A stretch of 64,000 nt of DNA, from the NCBI GenBank assembly GCA_965267605.1, contig OZ254088.1, positions 1,674,001 through 1,738,000 on the forward strand, in the 5' to 3' direction. Shown in pieces: positions 25,745 through 34,635 of this stretch. The position numbers were made by a program, and so were the translations under genes. The DNA is from G965267605 sp965267605 (GTDB lineage Bacteria > Bacteroidota > Bacteroidia > Flavobacteriales_E > Vicingaceae). How positions within the stretch are numbered: position 1 is the first letter of the stretch; every line of letters starts with the position of its first letter. A model generated the notes under the pieces. It ran no database searches. It worked only from the letters and a program-made list of their open reading frames with translations, and was not told the origin of the DNA.

Positions 25745-26692
25745 TCAGGTTTCAATTAGCCCCCGGCCTACTTTTTGAATCTTGTTCTCTTCTCTCAGGG
25801 CGGCTACAAGTTTATCAAGAATTCCATTAATAAACATACTGCTCTTCGGTGAACTGAACCACTTGGAAAGCTCGATGTATTCATTCAACGAAACTTTGAC
25901 TGGAATCGTCTGAAAGTTCAAAACTTCGGTCAGCGCCATCTTCATGAACAGCATATCCATGTGCGCAATTCTTTCCACTTCCCAATTCTTGGTTTGTCCC
26001 GCGATCAGCTCTTCATATTCTTTATCGTGCTTCACGCATAATGCGAACAGATCTTTAGCAAATTTGGTGTCTTCTTTCTCGTCTTTGTATTTCTGAAGTA
26101 CTTTCCAATCCTTACCAGAATCCACATCCTTCAGATTCTTCAGTACCAACGACAAGGCAATGTCAATGTCATCGTAATCCCAGTAAATGCTTCGTTCCTG
26201 GATAATGGAGATTAACAACTCTTGTTCTGCAACGAAACGTTTGAAGAACCTGACAGCAAATTGCGCATCCTCTTTGAAGTCGTGCTCATCCGCATCCATG
26301 TACTCCACGTAGAAATCCTGCTCAACAAGAACATTGTACAAGCTTTTCAGATCATCTCTATCCAGAGCCCAGCCCAATCCGTGCTTCTTAACAACACTTT
26401 TTACCTGAGACGATTCTGAGAGCTTTTTGAATACCCCGTTCTCAACAAACCTAAGGTTGGGATTTAGATCCTCCTCTGTGCGTATTTGCTTGGCCTTATT
26501 GCCCTCTATTCTTTCCTCCGCAATTGAGATGAGCTCTGCAGGAAGCAACAGAAACATGACGTACAGTTCATACAGTCGGTCAATACTTAAAAAAAGTTCC
26601 TTTTGGGATTTGGGCACGCTGGTTTCACCAGAATTCTGGAAGGCATACAATGCCTGCACTACTTTCAACCTCAGAACTCTCCTACTCAACAT
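25745..26692 (-). CDS. nusB: Transcription antitermination factor NusB (long Bacteroidota form)
   Basis: A 315-residue protein. The start MLSRRVLRLKVVQALYAFQ and the C-terminal 110 residues (VERIAHMDMLFMKMALTEVL, IPVKVSLNEYIELSKWFSS, FINGILDKL) are NusB-like. NusB binds boxA RNA with NusE/S10 and promotes rRNA antitermination. The middle 150 or so residues are an insertion relative to the 140-residue enterobacterial protein, which is normal for this phylum. It follows the leucine dehydrogenase gene by 12 bases and leads the DUF1573-yajC-ybbR-coaE run. Confidence 0.92.
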   Translation of the reverse strand: MLSRRVLRLKVVQALYAFQNSGETSVPKSQKELFLSIDRLYELYVMFLLLPAELISIAEERIEGNKAKQIRTEEDLNPNLRFVENGVFKKLSESSQVKSVVKKHGLGWALDRDDLKSLYNVLVEQDFYVEYMDADEHDFKEDAQFAVRFFKRFVAEQELLISIIQERSIYWDYDDIDIALSLVLKNLKDVDSGKDWKVLQKYKDEKEDTKFAKDLFALCVKHDKEYEELIAGQTKNWEVERIAHMDMLFMKMALTEVLNFQTIPVKVSLNEYIELSKWFSSPKSSMFINGILDKLVAALREENKIQKVGRGLIET

Positions 26693-26704
26693 GTCAATAA
26701 GAAC

Positions 26705-27808
26705 CTAGTACGAAAGCTTAACGTGTCCAACGTCAGCAATTCGTTGCTCAGCCAACTTGTTGGCCGCAGCATAAGTTGGTGTATTCTCCTCTTTGGAGAT
26801 CTTGTAAATATTAAGTGTCGTGTTGTAAATGTTCTCTGTAAGCTCCATGGCCCGGTCGCGACCATAGCCTTCTACCTCAGAGTTTACATTGATCAATCCT
26901 CCAGCGTTGATAAGGAAGTCGGGAGCATACAGCAAGCCCTTTTCCATAACAACTTTTCCATGCACATCTTCCTTTGCCAGCTGGTTGTTGGCCGCTCCAG
27001 CGATGATGCTACACTTCAATCTGTCCAATGTGTCGTCATTCACAGTAGCTCCCAAAGCACATGGCGCGTAGACGTCCATATCCGCATCGTAGATTTCATC
27101 ACTACCTACTACTGTTGCCCCATAAGTTTCCGCAACGTGCTTCAATCTGTCTTCATTGATATCACTGATCAACACCCTGGCGTCTTCCTTTCTAAGAAAA
27201 TCAACCAAAGCCTCACCCACATGTCCAATACCTTGCACTGCAACTGTTTTACCAGTACATGAATCATTACCGGTCAATTCTTTCAGACTCGCTTTGATAC
27301 CCATGTACACGCCATAAGCAGTAACCGGTGAAGGATCTCCACTACCGCCCATAGATTGAGGTAAACCGGTAACATGATCGGTCTCCATGAAGACATATTC
27401 CATGTCCTTCGGACTGATACCCACATCTTCCGCGGTAATGTACTTGCCGCCCAAGCTGTTCACATATTTTCCAAACATTCTGAACAATGCCTCATTCTTC
27501 TGCGTGTAAGAATCACCGATGATCACCGCCTTACCACCACCAAGGTTCAATCCTGTAATAGCAGCTTTGTAAGTCATCCCTCGGGAAAGTCGGAGCACAT
27601 CATTGATGGCCTCCAATTCGTTATTGTAGTTCCACATTCTCGTTCCACCCAAAGCCGGACCTAATGTGGTATCATGTATCGCAATAATCGCCTTGAGTCC
27701 TGTTCTATTATCCTGACAGAAAAGGATCTGCTCATGGTCGTAAGTAGTCATATTTTCAATGACTGGATTCTCGAGTGATGTGTCGTTTTGAGTCAATACT
27801 TCAGACAT
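26705..27808 (-). CDS. Leucine (Glu/Leu/Phe/Val) dehydrogenase
   Basis: A 367-residue NAD-dependent amino acid dehydrogenase. The catalytic domain shows GGTRMWNY, SRGMTYKAAITGLNLGGGK with substrate Lys81 and catalytic Lys93, and AEDVGIS. The Rossmann domain carries VAVQGIGHVGEALVDFL and, further on, GAANNQL. The family interconverts branched-chain amino acids and 2-oxo acids. Residue pattern and length fit leucine dehydrogenase, used in Bacteroidota for branched-chain fatty acid precursors. A TATTTTTG box (27871-27878, minus) about 63 nt upstream may be its promoter. nusB follows closely. Confidence 0.9.
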   Translation of the reverse strand: MSEVLTQNDTSLENPVIENMTTYDHEQILFCQDNRTGLKAIIAIHDTTLGPALGGTRMWNYNNELEAINDVLRLSRGMTYKAAITGLNLGGGKAVIIGDSYTQKNEALFRMFGKYVNSLGGKYITAEDVGISPKDMEYVFMETDHVTGLPQSMGGSGDPSPVTAYGVYMGIKASLKELTGNDSCTGKTVAVQGIGHVGEALVDFLRKEDARVLISDINEDRLKHVAETYGATVVGSDEIYDADMDVYAPCALGATVNDDTLDRLKCSIIAGAANNQLAKEDVHGKVVMEKGLLYAPDFLINAGGLINVNSEVEGYGRDRAMELTENIYNTTLNIYKISKEENTPTYAAANKLAEQRIADVGHVKLSY

Positions 27809-27916
27809 GGCATTCTAGTTTATTCAAGGCATTCAAAGAAAAGTTAATTTTATCCCGTGTTGAGGGCGATCAAAAATAGCCAAATAATTGTTTATTCAGA
27901 ATTACGGTAGGATCGC

Positions 27917-29698
27917 ATGAAAGCCTTAGCATATCTGAATAAATACCTCCTGAAGTACAAGTACCGAATTCTACTTGGCACGATCTTCATTATCATCTCG
28001 AATGTTTTTGGAATCATCCCAGCACAGATGATCAGACGCGCGTTTGATCTGGTTTCAAATGCGGTGTTTGATCTGAAATTTCTGGAAGGAACTCCTTTGG
28101 AAGATCCAATGACGGCCAAACTGACCAGCGCCCTACTCATGTTTGGACTGATCGTATTGCTGATGTATCTGATGAAGGGATTGTTCACGTTCTTCACAAG
28201 ACAGACCATCATCATCATGTCCAGACTGGTGGAATATGATCTTAAGAATGAGGTATTCGATCACTACCAGAAACTAGACAGAGACTTCTACAAGGCCAAC
28301 AATACTGGCGATCTCATGAACCGAATATCGGAAGACGTTAGTCGGGTGAGGATGTACCTCGGACCTGGCATCATGTACACTTTGAACCTGGTGGTGTTGT
28401 TCTCATTAGTGATCGGAACCATGCTGACCATCAATGTCAAGCTTACAGTGTTGGTACTGATTCCGTTACCGTTGCTTTCATTCCTGATCTACAAGGTGAG
28501 TTCCAAGCTTAACCGAGAAAGTGAGCAAGTCCAGGCCCAGCTTTCAGACCTCTCAACACTAAGCCAGGAATCATTCTCTGGTATTCGCATCATTAAAAGT
28601 TATGTGAGAACTGCATTTATGCAACAGCGCTTTGCAGAGCAGAGCGAAACATACCGAGGCAAGGCTTTACAGCTCGCAAGAACTACGGCCTTCTTCATGC
28701 CTGTGATGATGTTGCTTATTGGACTGAGCACGATCATCACCATTTACATTGGTGGCAATGAGGCCATGAAGGGTGAGATCAGCATGGGTAACATTGCGGA
28801 ATTCGTATTCTATGTAAATCAACTTACCTGGCCCGTGGCTTCGTTGGGTTGGGTTACCTCGTTGATTCAACGTGCGGCAGCATCGCAGGAAAGGATCAAT
28901 GAGTTTCTCAAACAAGAGCCACACATTGTGAACGAAAACCAGGATACCTACAACATTGATGGAACGATAGAATTCAAAGACGTTTCCTTCACTTTCGATC
29001 ACAGCGGTGTAGAGGCGCTTAAACACGTGAACTTTAAGGTGGAGCAAGGTGAGGTACTTGGTATTATTGGCAAGACAGGTTGTGGTAAGTCCACCATTGC
29101 ACAGCTGATGACGCGTATGTACGATCCTACCCAAGGCTCGGTTTTGTTGGATGGGAAAGATCTAAGAGACCATAACCTTGATTTGCTGAGAGAACACACA
29201 GGGTATGTACCACAAGAAGTATTTCTGTTTTCTGATACGATTGCTGAAAACATTGGATTTGGCGTTTCTTCGGCTGATCCCAAAGCTGTTGAAGAAGCAG
29301 CAGAAAAGGCACAGGTCCTGGCTAACATTAAGGAGTTTCCAGATCAGTTCGAGACAATCCTGGGTGAACGAGGTGTTACCTTATCTGGTGGACAAAAGCA
29401 AAGGCTTTCCATAGCCCGGGCAATTATTAAGAATCCTCAGATCCTCATATTTGATGACTGTTTGAGTGCAGTAGACACTGAAACCGAGGAAGCCATTCTT
29501 CACAACCTTTATATGTTAATGAAGGGCAAAACCAGTGTGATCATGAGTCATCGAATCTCTGCGGTTCAGGGTGCTGACAAGATTTTGGTTTTGGATCAGG
29601 GAGAGATCGTAGAATCCGGTACACATCAAGATCTATTATCCCAGGGAGGATTATACAGATCGCTCTACGAAAAACAGCTGAAGGAACTTTCTCAGTAA
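27917..29698 (+). CDS. ABC exporter half-transporter, MdlA-like (degenerate Walker B)
   Basis: A 593-residue fused permease/ATPase. Six transmembrane helices lie in about 15-305 (typical NTGDLMNRISEDV intracellular loop), then the ATPase: Walker A GKTGCGKST (about 386-394), Q-loop YVPQEVFLF, signature LSGGQKQR and Walker B ILIFDD followed by CLSAVD. The usual catalytic Glu after Walker B is Asp, as in the degenerate-site subunits of heterodimeric exporters (MdlA, BmrC/YheI, TM287). A partner with the opposite pattern lies at the right end of the window. It is divergent from leucine dehydrogenase with a 108-base gap. Substrate unknown; lipid-like or drug molecules are possible. Confidence 0.92.
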   Translation: MKALAYLNKYLLKYKYRILLGTIFIIISNVFGIIPAQMIRRAFDLVSNAVFDLKFLEGTPLEDPMTAKLTSALLMFGLIVLLMYLMKGLFTFFTRQTIIIMSRLVEYDLKNEVFDHYQKLDRDFYKANNTGDLMNRISEDVSRVRMYLGPGIMYTLNLVVLFSLVIGTMLTINVKLTVLVLIPLPLLSFLIYKVSSKLNRESEQVQAQLSDLSTLSQESFSGIRIIKSYVRTAFMQQRFAEQSETYRGKALQLARTTAFFMPVMMLLIGLSTIITIYIGGNEAMKGEISMGNIAEFVFYVNQLTWPVASLGWVTSLIQRAAASQERINEFLKQEPHIVNENQDTYNIDGTIEFKDVSFTFDHSGVEALKHVNFKVEQGEVLGIIGKTGCGKSTIAQLMTRMYDPTQGSVLLDGKDLRDHNLDLLREHTGYVPQEVFLFSDTIAENIGFGVSSADPKAVEEAAEKAQVLANIKEFPDQFETILGERGVTLSGGQKQRLSIARAIIKNPQILIFDDCLSAVDTETEEAILHNLYMLMKGKTSVIMSHRISAVQGADKILVLDQGEIVESGTHQDLLSQGGLYRSLYEKQLKELSQ

Positions 29699-29835
29699 AC
29701 GGAGGCTCAAATCTGCGTGAAAATCCAATTGATCGTCTAAAAAGGGCGTTTAACCGATATATTTCGTGGATTTAACATTAGGAATTATATGTAATGATTC
29801 GTAATATTGATAAGTAACACCAAGACTATATAGGT

Positions 29836-30231
29836 ATGGAAGAGTCGGCTAATGATGTGACTGGAACAGAGAATTCAGGTCGTGAAAACGAAGTATATTC
29901 GAAAGCGGTCAGAGCTGGAAAAAGGACGTACTTCTTTGATGTGAAGGCAACACGATCGAACGATTACTACCTAACAATCACTGAAAGCAAAAGACGTTTT
30001 AACACAGATAACGGTAAGTTCTTCTTCGAGAAGCATAAACTGTTCCTGTACAAAGAGGACTTTGAGAAATTCGGAGCAGGACTACAGGAGGCGATCGAGA
30101 AGATCCGGGATCTGAAGCGTGAGCAAGGTGAAGAAATAGTTGAAAAAACTCCTTCTGAGTATACAGATGTGAACTTTGAAGATCTGGGTGGAAACAAGGA
30201 AAACGGCCAGGGAGAAGAGGCAGATCTATAG
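29836..30231 (+). CDS. DUF3276 / PUR-domain nucleic-acid-binding protein
   Basis: A 131-residue protein. A disordered acidic N-terminus is followed by the PUR-like domain: YSKAVRAGKRTYFFDVKATRSND then YYLTITESKRRF and FEKHKLFLYKEDFEKF (about 20-80). The C-terminus is helical, then acidic. Bacterial relatives such as Borrelia BpuR bind DNA and RNA. The homologs are conserved in Bacteroidota and often dimerise. The 137-base upstream gap has no full consensus promoter that I can see (a partial TATATTTC at about 29756). It is convergent with the FMN reductase gene, three bases apart. Confidence 0.85.
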   Translation: MEESANDVTGTENSGRENEVYSKAVRAGKRTYFFDVKATRSNDYYLTITESKRRFNTDNGKFFFEKHKLFLYKEDFEKFGAGLQEAIEKIRDLKREQGEEIVEKTPSEYTDVNFEDLGGNKENGQGEEADL

Positions 30232-30234
30232 ATC

Positions 30235-30750
30235 TTAGAACGACATAAAGTTATTGGTATGAGACTCGATCATTGATCGAGTCTTTTCATTTGAGACTTC
30301 TCCATCCTCGATCATCTCTTCCACATGCGCAACCGCATTCTTGAAGCTGAACACTTCAGCACCAACGTAGTTGAGTACCGAGGCGAAGTGATCCATACCG
30401 CGAAGATTGCCCGCACGTCCAGCCGATACGCCAGCCAACGCAATGCGTTTACCTCTCCAAAGTCTTGGACTGATTGAATCGATCAGCAATTTTGCAATAC
30501 CGGGATAACTACCATTGTATTCAGGCAACACAATGATCAGGCGATCGGACGGTTTCAGGTAATTATCAACAAAATCTGAAAAGAGCTCCTCCCCTTTTCT
30601 GTAAACACCATGAGGATTAAATTCGGGAAGATCCTGCAAAGAGAAATACTTGCATTCTGTGCCTGAATCGTTTACAGCTTGCAGGTAGTTTCTTGCGATA
30701 ATCTGACTGAGATTATCGGGTCTGTTGGTGGCGCAAATAACCGTTGTCAT
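30235..30750 (-). CDS. NADPH-dependent FMN reductase-like flavoprotein
   Basis: A 171-residue flavodoxin-like protein of the NADPH-dependent FMN reductase family: MTTVICATNRPDNLSQI at the start (phosphate-binding loop), VLPEYNGSYPGIAKLLID (about 94-111; the PEYN motif is diagnostic) and ALAGVSAGRAGNLRG. It reduces flavins or quinones with NAD(P)H. The physiological substrate is not evident. A perfect 14-bp palindrome lies 14 bases upstream of the start. The gene stands alone on the minus strand. Confidence 0.87.
   Translation of the reverse strand: MTTVICATNRPDNLSQIIARNYLQAVNDSGTECKYFSLQDLPEFNPHGVYRKGEELFSDFVDNYLKPSDRLIIVLPEYNGSYPGIAKLLIDSISPRLWRGKRIALAGVSAGRAGNLRGMDHFASVLNYVGAEVFSFKNAVAHVEEMIEDGEVSNEKTRSMIESHTNNFMSF
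30263..30290 (+). terminator. Probable terminator for the PUR-domain gene, inside the convergent reductase gene
   Basis: GACTCGAT pairs with ATCGAGTC around a short CATTG-type loop and is followed by TTTTCATTT. It lies about 35 bases after the DUF3276 stop, within the last codons of the convergent gene, so it would serve the plus-strand transcript. The T-tract is interrupted, hence moderate confidence. Confidence 0.45.
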
Positions 30751-30877
30751 GGATGGTCAAATTAACAAAATTTTGTTCAAAACTAGTTCGCCCTGCGCCC
30801 CTACTGGCGGGCATATTTGATGTACTTTAGCGCCAGTTGAACGGCCCGAAAAATCAGGCTTTTTTTGTTATTCGAAG

Positions 30878-31558
30878 GTGAGATTTACGTACTACGGACA
30901 CGCTAGTTTCGGTATTGAAACAAATGGAATCAACCTGTTGTTTGATCCTTTTATTTCGCCTAACGAACAGGCCTCTGGCATTAATGTAGATGAGATTCCG
31001 GCTGACTATGTACTCATCAGTCACGGCCACGAAGATCACGTTGCAGATGCGGAAGCCATACTCAAAAGAACTGGTGCAAAGGTGATCTCAAATTTTGAGA
31101 TCGTTTCCTGGTTTGGTGGCAAAGGACTTGAAAATGGCCACCCGATGAATTTCGGTGGTTCGTGGCAATTCGACTTTGGAATTGTGAAGTACGTTCAAGC
31201 GGTTCACTCAAGCGTAATGCCAGATGGTGCATATGGTGGAAATCCCGGTGGGTTTATCATTGAGACCAACGGCAAATGCATCTACTACGCTGGAGATACT
31301 GCGCTGACCATGGATATGAAACTGTTCGGTGAGCAGCACAATATCGATGTAGCCGTTTTACCTGTGGGTGACAACTTCACCATGGGATACAGAGATGCGG
31401 TGATGGCTGCAGAATTTGTCAAGTGTGACCGTGTTATTGGTGTGCACTATGACACGTTTGGATTTATTGAGATAGATCACGCAGCGGCAAAAGCTGCGTT
31501 TAACGATAAAGGAAAATCATTAACACTGCCTGCTATAGGCGAAACGATCGATTTATAA
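30878..31558 (+). CDS. UPF0173 metal-dependent hydrolase (metallo-beta-lactamase fold)
   Basis: A 226-residue protein matching UPF0173. YYGHASFGIETNG and LLFDPFISPN are followed by the metal motif SHGHEDHVADA (about 48-58), AGDTALTMDMKLFG and a late GVHYDTFGF with the last metal ligand. The enzyme is presumed to hydrolyse phosphoester or lactone bonds, but no substrate is established. The GTG start gives the family N-terminus. Its stop overlaps parA's ATG as TAATG, so it leads the operon-like run to dapB and the signal peptidases. Confidence 0.9.
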   Translation: MRFTYYGHASFGIETNGINLLFDPFISPNEQASGINVDEIPADYVLISHGHEDHVADAEAILKRTGAKVISNFEIVSWFGGKGLENGHPMNFGGSWQFDFGIVKYVQAVHSSVMPDGAYGGNPGGFIIETNGKCIYYAGDTALTMDMKLFGEQHNIDVAVLPVGDNFTMGYRDAVMAAEFVKCDRVIGVHYDTFGFIEIDHAAAKAAFNDKGKSLTLPAIGETIDL

Positions 31559-32367
31559 TGGGAAAGATCATTGCAATTGCGAATCAGAAAGGTGGAGTTG
31601 GAAAAACCACCACAGCAATCAATCTGGCTGCAAGCCTTGGTGTACTTGAACACAAAGTACTCATCGTTGATGCGGATCCACAAGCCAATTCAACATCTGG
31701 TGTTGGCTTCGATCCACGCAATGTGAAAACCAGCATTTATGAATCGCTGATCAATGACGTTGATCCAACCAACATCATTCTTCACACTGATTCTCCAAAC
31801 CTGGACATTCTTCCCGCGCACATTGATCTGGTTGGTGCAGAGATTGAAATGATCAATCTACCTAACAGGGAGAAGCGACTGAGAAACGCATTGCAACCGT
31901 TGCGTGAGAAGTACGATTTCATTTTCATTGATTGCTCTCCATCTCTGGGCTTGATCACTGTTAACGCACTTACAGCAGCAGACGCGGTAATCGTACCTAT
32001 TCAGTGTGAATACTTCGCGCTTGAAGGTTTAGGCAAACTGTTGAACACTATCAAGATCGTTCAAAGCAGATTGAATTCTGATCTGTTGATAGAAGGACTG
32101 CTTCTAACAATGTACGATGTAAGGCTGAGGCTTTCCAATCAGGTTGTGGAAGAAGTAAAAACACATTTCCAGGATTTGGTTTTCGATACAATCGTTCAGC
32201 GTAACACTACCTTGGGTGAAGCTCCATCGCATGGTAAGACCATCATTATGCACGATGCAAGCTCACGTGGTGCTGTAAATTATCTTAATCTTGCTAGAGA
32301 GATCCTTCAGAAGAATGATCTTACCAAGATCAGTGAGGAGGAAAAACTAATAGATATTCATGGCTAA
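31558..32367 (+). CDS. parA: Chromosome partition ATPase ParA (Soj)
   Basis: A 269-residue Walker-type ATPase: deviant Walker A KGGVGKTTTAINLA (about 11-24), Walker A' VDADPQANST, Walker B FIFIDCSPSLGLITVNAL and EAPSHGKTI near the C-terminus. It drives segregation of the chromosome origin with ParB. Genome position near the origin is usual for this locus. It overlaps the upstream hydrolase by one base and the downstream parB by eight. Confidence 0.96.
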   Translation: MGKIIAIANQKGGVGKTTTAINLAASLGVLEHKVLIVDADPQANSTSGVGFDPRNVKTSIYESLINDVDPTNIILHTDSPNLDILPAHIDLVGAEIEMINLPNREKRLRNALQPLREKYDFIFIDCSPSLGLITVNALTAADAVIVPIQCEYFALEGLGKLLNTIKIVQSRLNSDLLIEGLLLTMYDVRLRLSNQVVEEVKTHFQDLVFDTIVQRNTTLGEAPSHGKTIIMHDASSRGAVNYLNLAREILQKNDLTKISEEEKLIDIHG

Positions 32368-33250
32368 GAAGCCGGCATTGGGTAAGGGACTTAGCGCGTT
32401 GCTATCAGACACAGACACTGATGTAACGTCAAGAAGTATTGGTGATTCCAACACAGATATTGTTGGTTCCATCAGCTCTATTGGTATTGATCAAATTGAT
32501 GCCAATCCTTTCCAGCCACGTACCGAGTTTGAGCAGGAGCGCCTGAATGAACTAAGTGCTTCCATCAAAGAACTGGGAGTAATCCAGCCCATTACCGTTA
32601 GGAAGATGGGGAACGATAAGTTCCAGATCATCTCAGGTGAAAGAAGATTCAGGGCTTCTCAATTGGCAGGACTGGATCGCATTCCAGCGTTCATCCGTAT
32701 TGCCAACGATCAGGAAATGCTGGAAATGGCACTCGTTGAGAACATTCAACGTGAAGACCTAAATGCTATTGAAATAGGGCTGTCTTATGAGCGCCTGATG
32801 AATGAGTGCAACCTCACTCAGGATGAGCTTAGCGACCGTGTTGGCAAGAACCGTTCAACGATTGCCAATTATATCAGGCTCCTTAACCTTCCTGCAGAAA
32901 TACAAAAAGGTATTCAGGAGAAGAAACTCAGTATGGGGCATGCACGGGCTTTACTATCCATCGAAGATGAGGATGAGCAAATTGCTGTTTATCGCTCCAT
33001 TCTCGAATCAGATGTAAGTGTGCGCGAATTGGAAGGGCTTACCAGAAAGATCAAGAACGTTACTTCGGGTAAATCAGAAAAAGAAAAGCCACAGCTGTCG
33101 TTCTCAGAATTGAAGTTGAAATCAGACCTGTCGGAATTGTTTCAGACCAAGGTCGAGCTGCAAAAGAGCAATAAGGGTAAAGGGAAGATCGTTATCCCTT
33201 ACAAATCGAAAGAGGATCTTGAAAGAATTGCCAATCTTCTTCGGGATTAG
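32360..33250 (+). CDS. parB: Chromosome partition protein ParB (Spo0J)
   Basis: A 296-residue CTPase/DNA-binding clamp that loads at parS. The N-terminal KKPALGKGLSALL leads into the CTP-binding ParB/Srx domain (IDANPFQPRTEFEQERLNEL, the ISGERRFRASQLAG box, ALVENIQREDLN), then the helix-turn-helix (LTQDELSDRVGKNRSTIANYIRLL) and the C-terminal dimer domain. All motifs for a functional Spo0J are intact. I did not find an obvious parS (TGTTTCACGTGAAACA-like) site in the window. Confidence 0.96.
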   Translation: MAKKPALGKGLSALLSDTDTDVTSRSIGDSNTDIVGSISSIGIDQIDANPFQPRTEFEQERLNELSASIKELGVIQPITVRKMGNDKFQIISGERRFRASQLAGLDRIPAFIRIANDQEMLEMALVENIQREDLNAIEIGLSYERLMNECNLTQDELSDRVGKNRSTIANYIRLLNLPAEIQKGIQEKKLSMGHARALLSIEDEDEQIAVYRSILESDVSVRELEGLTRKIKNVTSGKSEKEKPQLSFSELKLKSDLSELFQTKVELQKSNKGKGKIVIPYKSKEDLERIANLLRD

Positions 33251-33785
33251 GCGGAGTCTCCTTGTAATCATCGTGCTGATCTCATGCAACTGCTTTGGAC
33301 AATCCAAGGCGGATTCCCTGTTCATGGACTCCATCAATAGACATTCACCGAAGAAAGCCTCTATGTATTCCGCCATTCTACCAGGTCTTGGACAGGCATA
33401 CAACAAGAAGTTCTGGAAGATTCCTATTGTTTATGCCGGACTTGCTACCACAGGCTATTTCGCTGTAAACAATCACAGAGAATTCAAGCGATACAAAAAC
33501 GCCTATATCATGCGTGTGGATGGTGACAGCTCCACTATTGACGAGTTTGCAGGCACATTCAGCGATGGACAACTACTCACAAAAACGGATGAGTTCAGAA
33601 GAAGCAGGGATTTCTTCTACATACTCACAGCAGGAGTTTACCTCCTGAATATCGTAGATGCCGCAGTAGATGCCCATTTCTTTCATTTTGACGTAAGCGA
33701 TAACTTATCGCTCCGTGTGGAGCCTCAGTTCCAATACAATGGCACCAGAGCGGATTCAGGGCTGAGACTAACCCTCAAATTTTAA
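33219..33785 (+). CDS. DUF5683 membrane protein
   Basis: A 188-residue protein with a signal peptide or signal anchor (about 12-27, SLLVIIVLISCNCFGQ). The family motif follows: KKASMYSAILPGLGQAYNKKFWKIPIVYAGL (about 45-75, given in part), with later hydrophobic stretches. It is a Bacteroidota family regularly placed between parB and dapB, as here. Function unknown. The start lies within parB: a TTG at 33219 or another at 33228 are both possible, giving a 23-32 base overlap. The N-terminus is therefore uncertain. Confidence 0.83.
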   Translation: MKELPIFFGIRRSLLVIIVLISCNCFGQSKADSLFMDSINRHSPKKASMYSAILPGLGQAYNKKFWKIPIVYAGLATTGYFAVNNHREFKRYKNAYIMRVDGDSSTIDEFAGTFSDGQLLTKTDEFRRSRDFFYILTAGVYLLNIVDAAVDAHFFHFDVSDNLSLRVEPQFQYNGTRADSGLRLTLKF

Positions 33786-33911
33786 CCGCTGGTCAGCAAG
33801 AATTTCCGGCCATGTATTTTTTCTGCTTATTCCTTCGCTCTTACAGAATATGTTAGGCTGTTCACGGTTAATTCGTTGAACTGCAAATGTTATCTTTACG
33901 GGCATTGAGCA

Positions 33912-34625
33912 ATGAATATTTCTCTCTTCGGATACGGTAAAATGGGAAAGGCTATTGAGGGCCTTTGCGGTAGGCGTGGACATCAGGTCACACAGCGAAT
34001 TACCTCTTCCAATCTGGATGAACGCAAGAATGTTGCGAACGTAGCAGATGTGATCATCGAATTCAGCACACCTGAAACAGCTTATGAAAACATTGATCTT
34101 GCATTGAATGTTGGCGTTCCAATTATTGTTGGCACTACGGGTTGGCTGGATCAGTTGGATGAGATCAAAGATCGCGTTGCCAACAACGGTGGATGTGTGG
34201 TTTGGGCAAGCAACTTCAGCGTGGGGGTTAACCTGTTTTTTGAGTTGAACAGAAAACTCGCGCAGCTCATGAACCCAAGAGAAGAGTATATGGTAGAAAT
34301 AGATGAAACTCATCACATCCATAAACTGGATGCCCCCAGTGGCACAGCCATTACGCTGGCAGAAGGTGTTATCGAGGAGTTGGATCGTAAAGAACAGTGG
34401 GCGCTCGACTCAGGCAGCACTGAAAATGATCTTGTTGTGCGTGCACATAGGATCGAAGAAGTCCCCGGAACTCACGTGATCACTTACAGTTCAGACATTG
34501 ACAATATTGAAATCAAACACGAGGCAAAGTCCAGAGAAGGATTCGCCCTGGGTTCTATCGTGGCCGCTGAATGGGCCATGGGAAAGAGCGGGGTGTTTAC
34601 GATGAAGGATGTACTCAATACTTAA
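33912..34625 (+). CDS. dapB: 4-hydroxy-tetrahydrodipicolinate reductase
   Basis: A 237-residue reductase of the diaminopimelate/lysine pathway. It has the Rossmann nucleotide loop GYGKMGKAIEG (about 7-17), the motif IVGTTGW and the catalytic/substrate signature ETHHIHKLDAPSGTA (about 134-148; His and Lys present). Length is slightly shorter than the 270-residue enterobacterial enzyme, as is normal in this phylum. With dapD in the same window it supports the succinylase route to meso-DAP. A 126-base gap separates it from DUF5683 and contains a near-consensus TATCTTTA at about 33891. Confidence 0.94.
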   Translation: MNISLFGYGKMGKAIEGLCGRRGHQVTQRITSSNLDERKNVANVADVIIEFSTPETAYENIDLALNVGVPIIVGTTGWLDQLDEIKDRVANNGGCVVWASNFSVGVNLFFELNRKLAQLMNPREEYMVEIDETHHIHKLDAPSGTAITLAEGVIEELDRKEQWALDSGSTENDLVVRAHRIEEVPGTHVITYSSDIDNIEIKHEAKSREGFALGSIVAAEWAMGKSGVFTMKDVLNT

Positions 34626-34635
34626 AAGCTAACCG

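Noticed and set aside
33768..34322. A 184-codon minus-strand frame over the DUF5683/dapB junction.
   Set aside because: It is opposite dapB, whose family motifs are unmistakable. The translation shows no motif or signal peptide.
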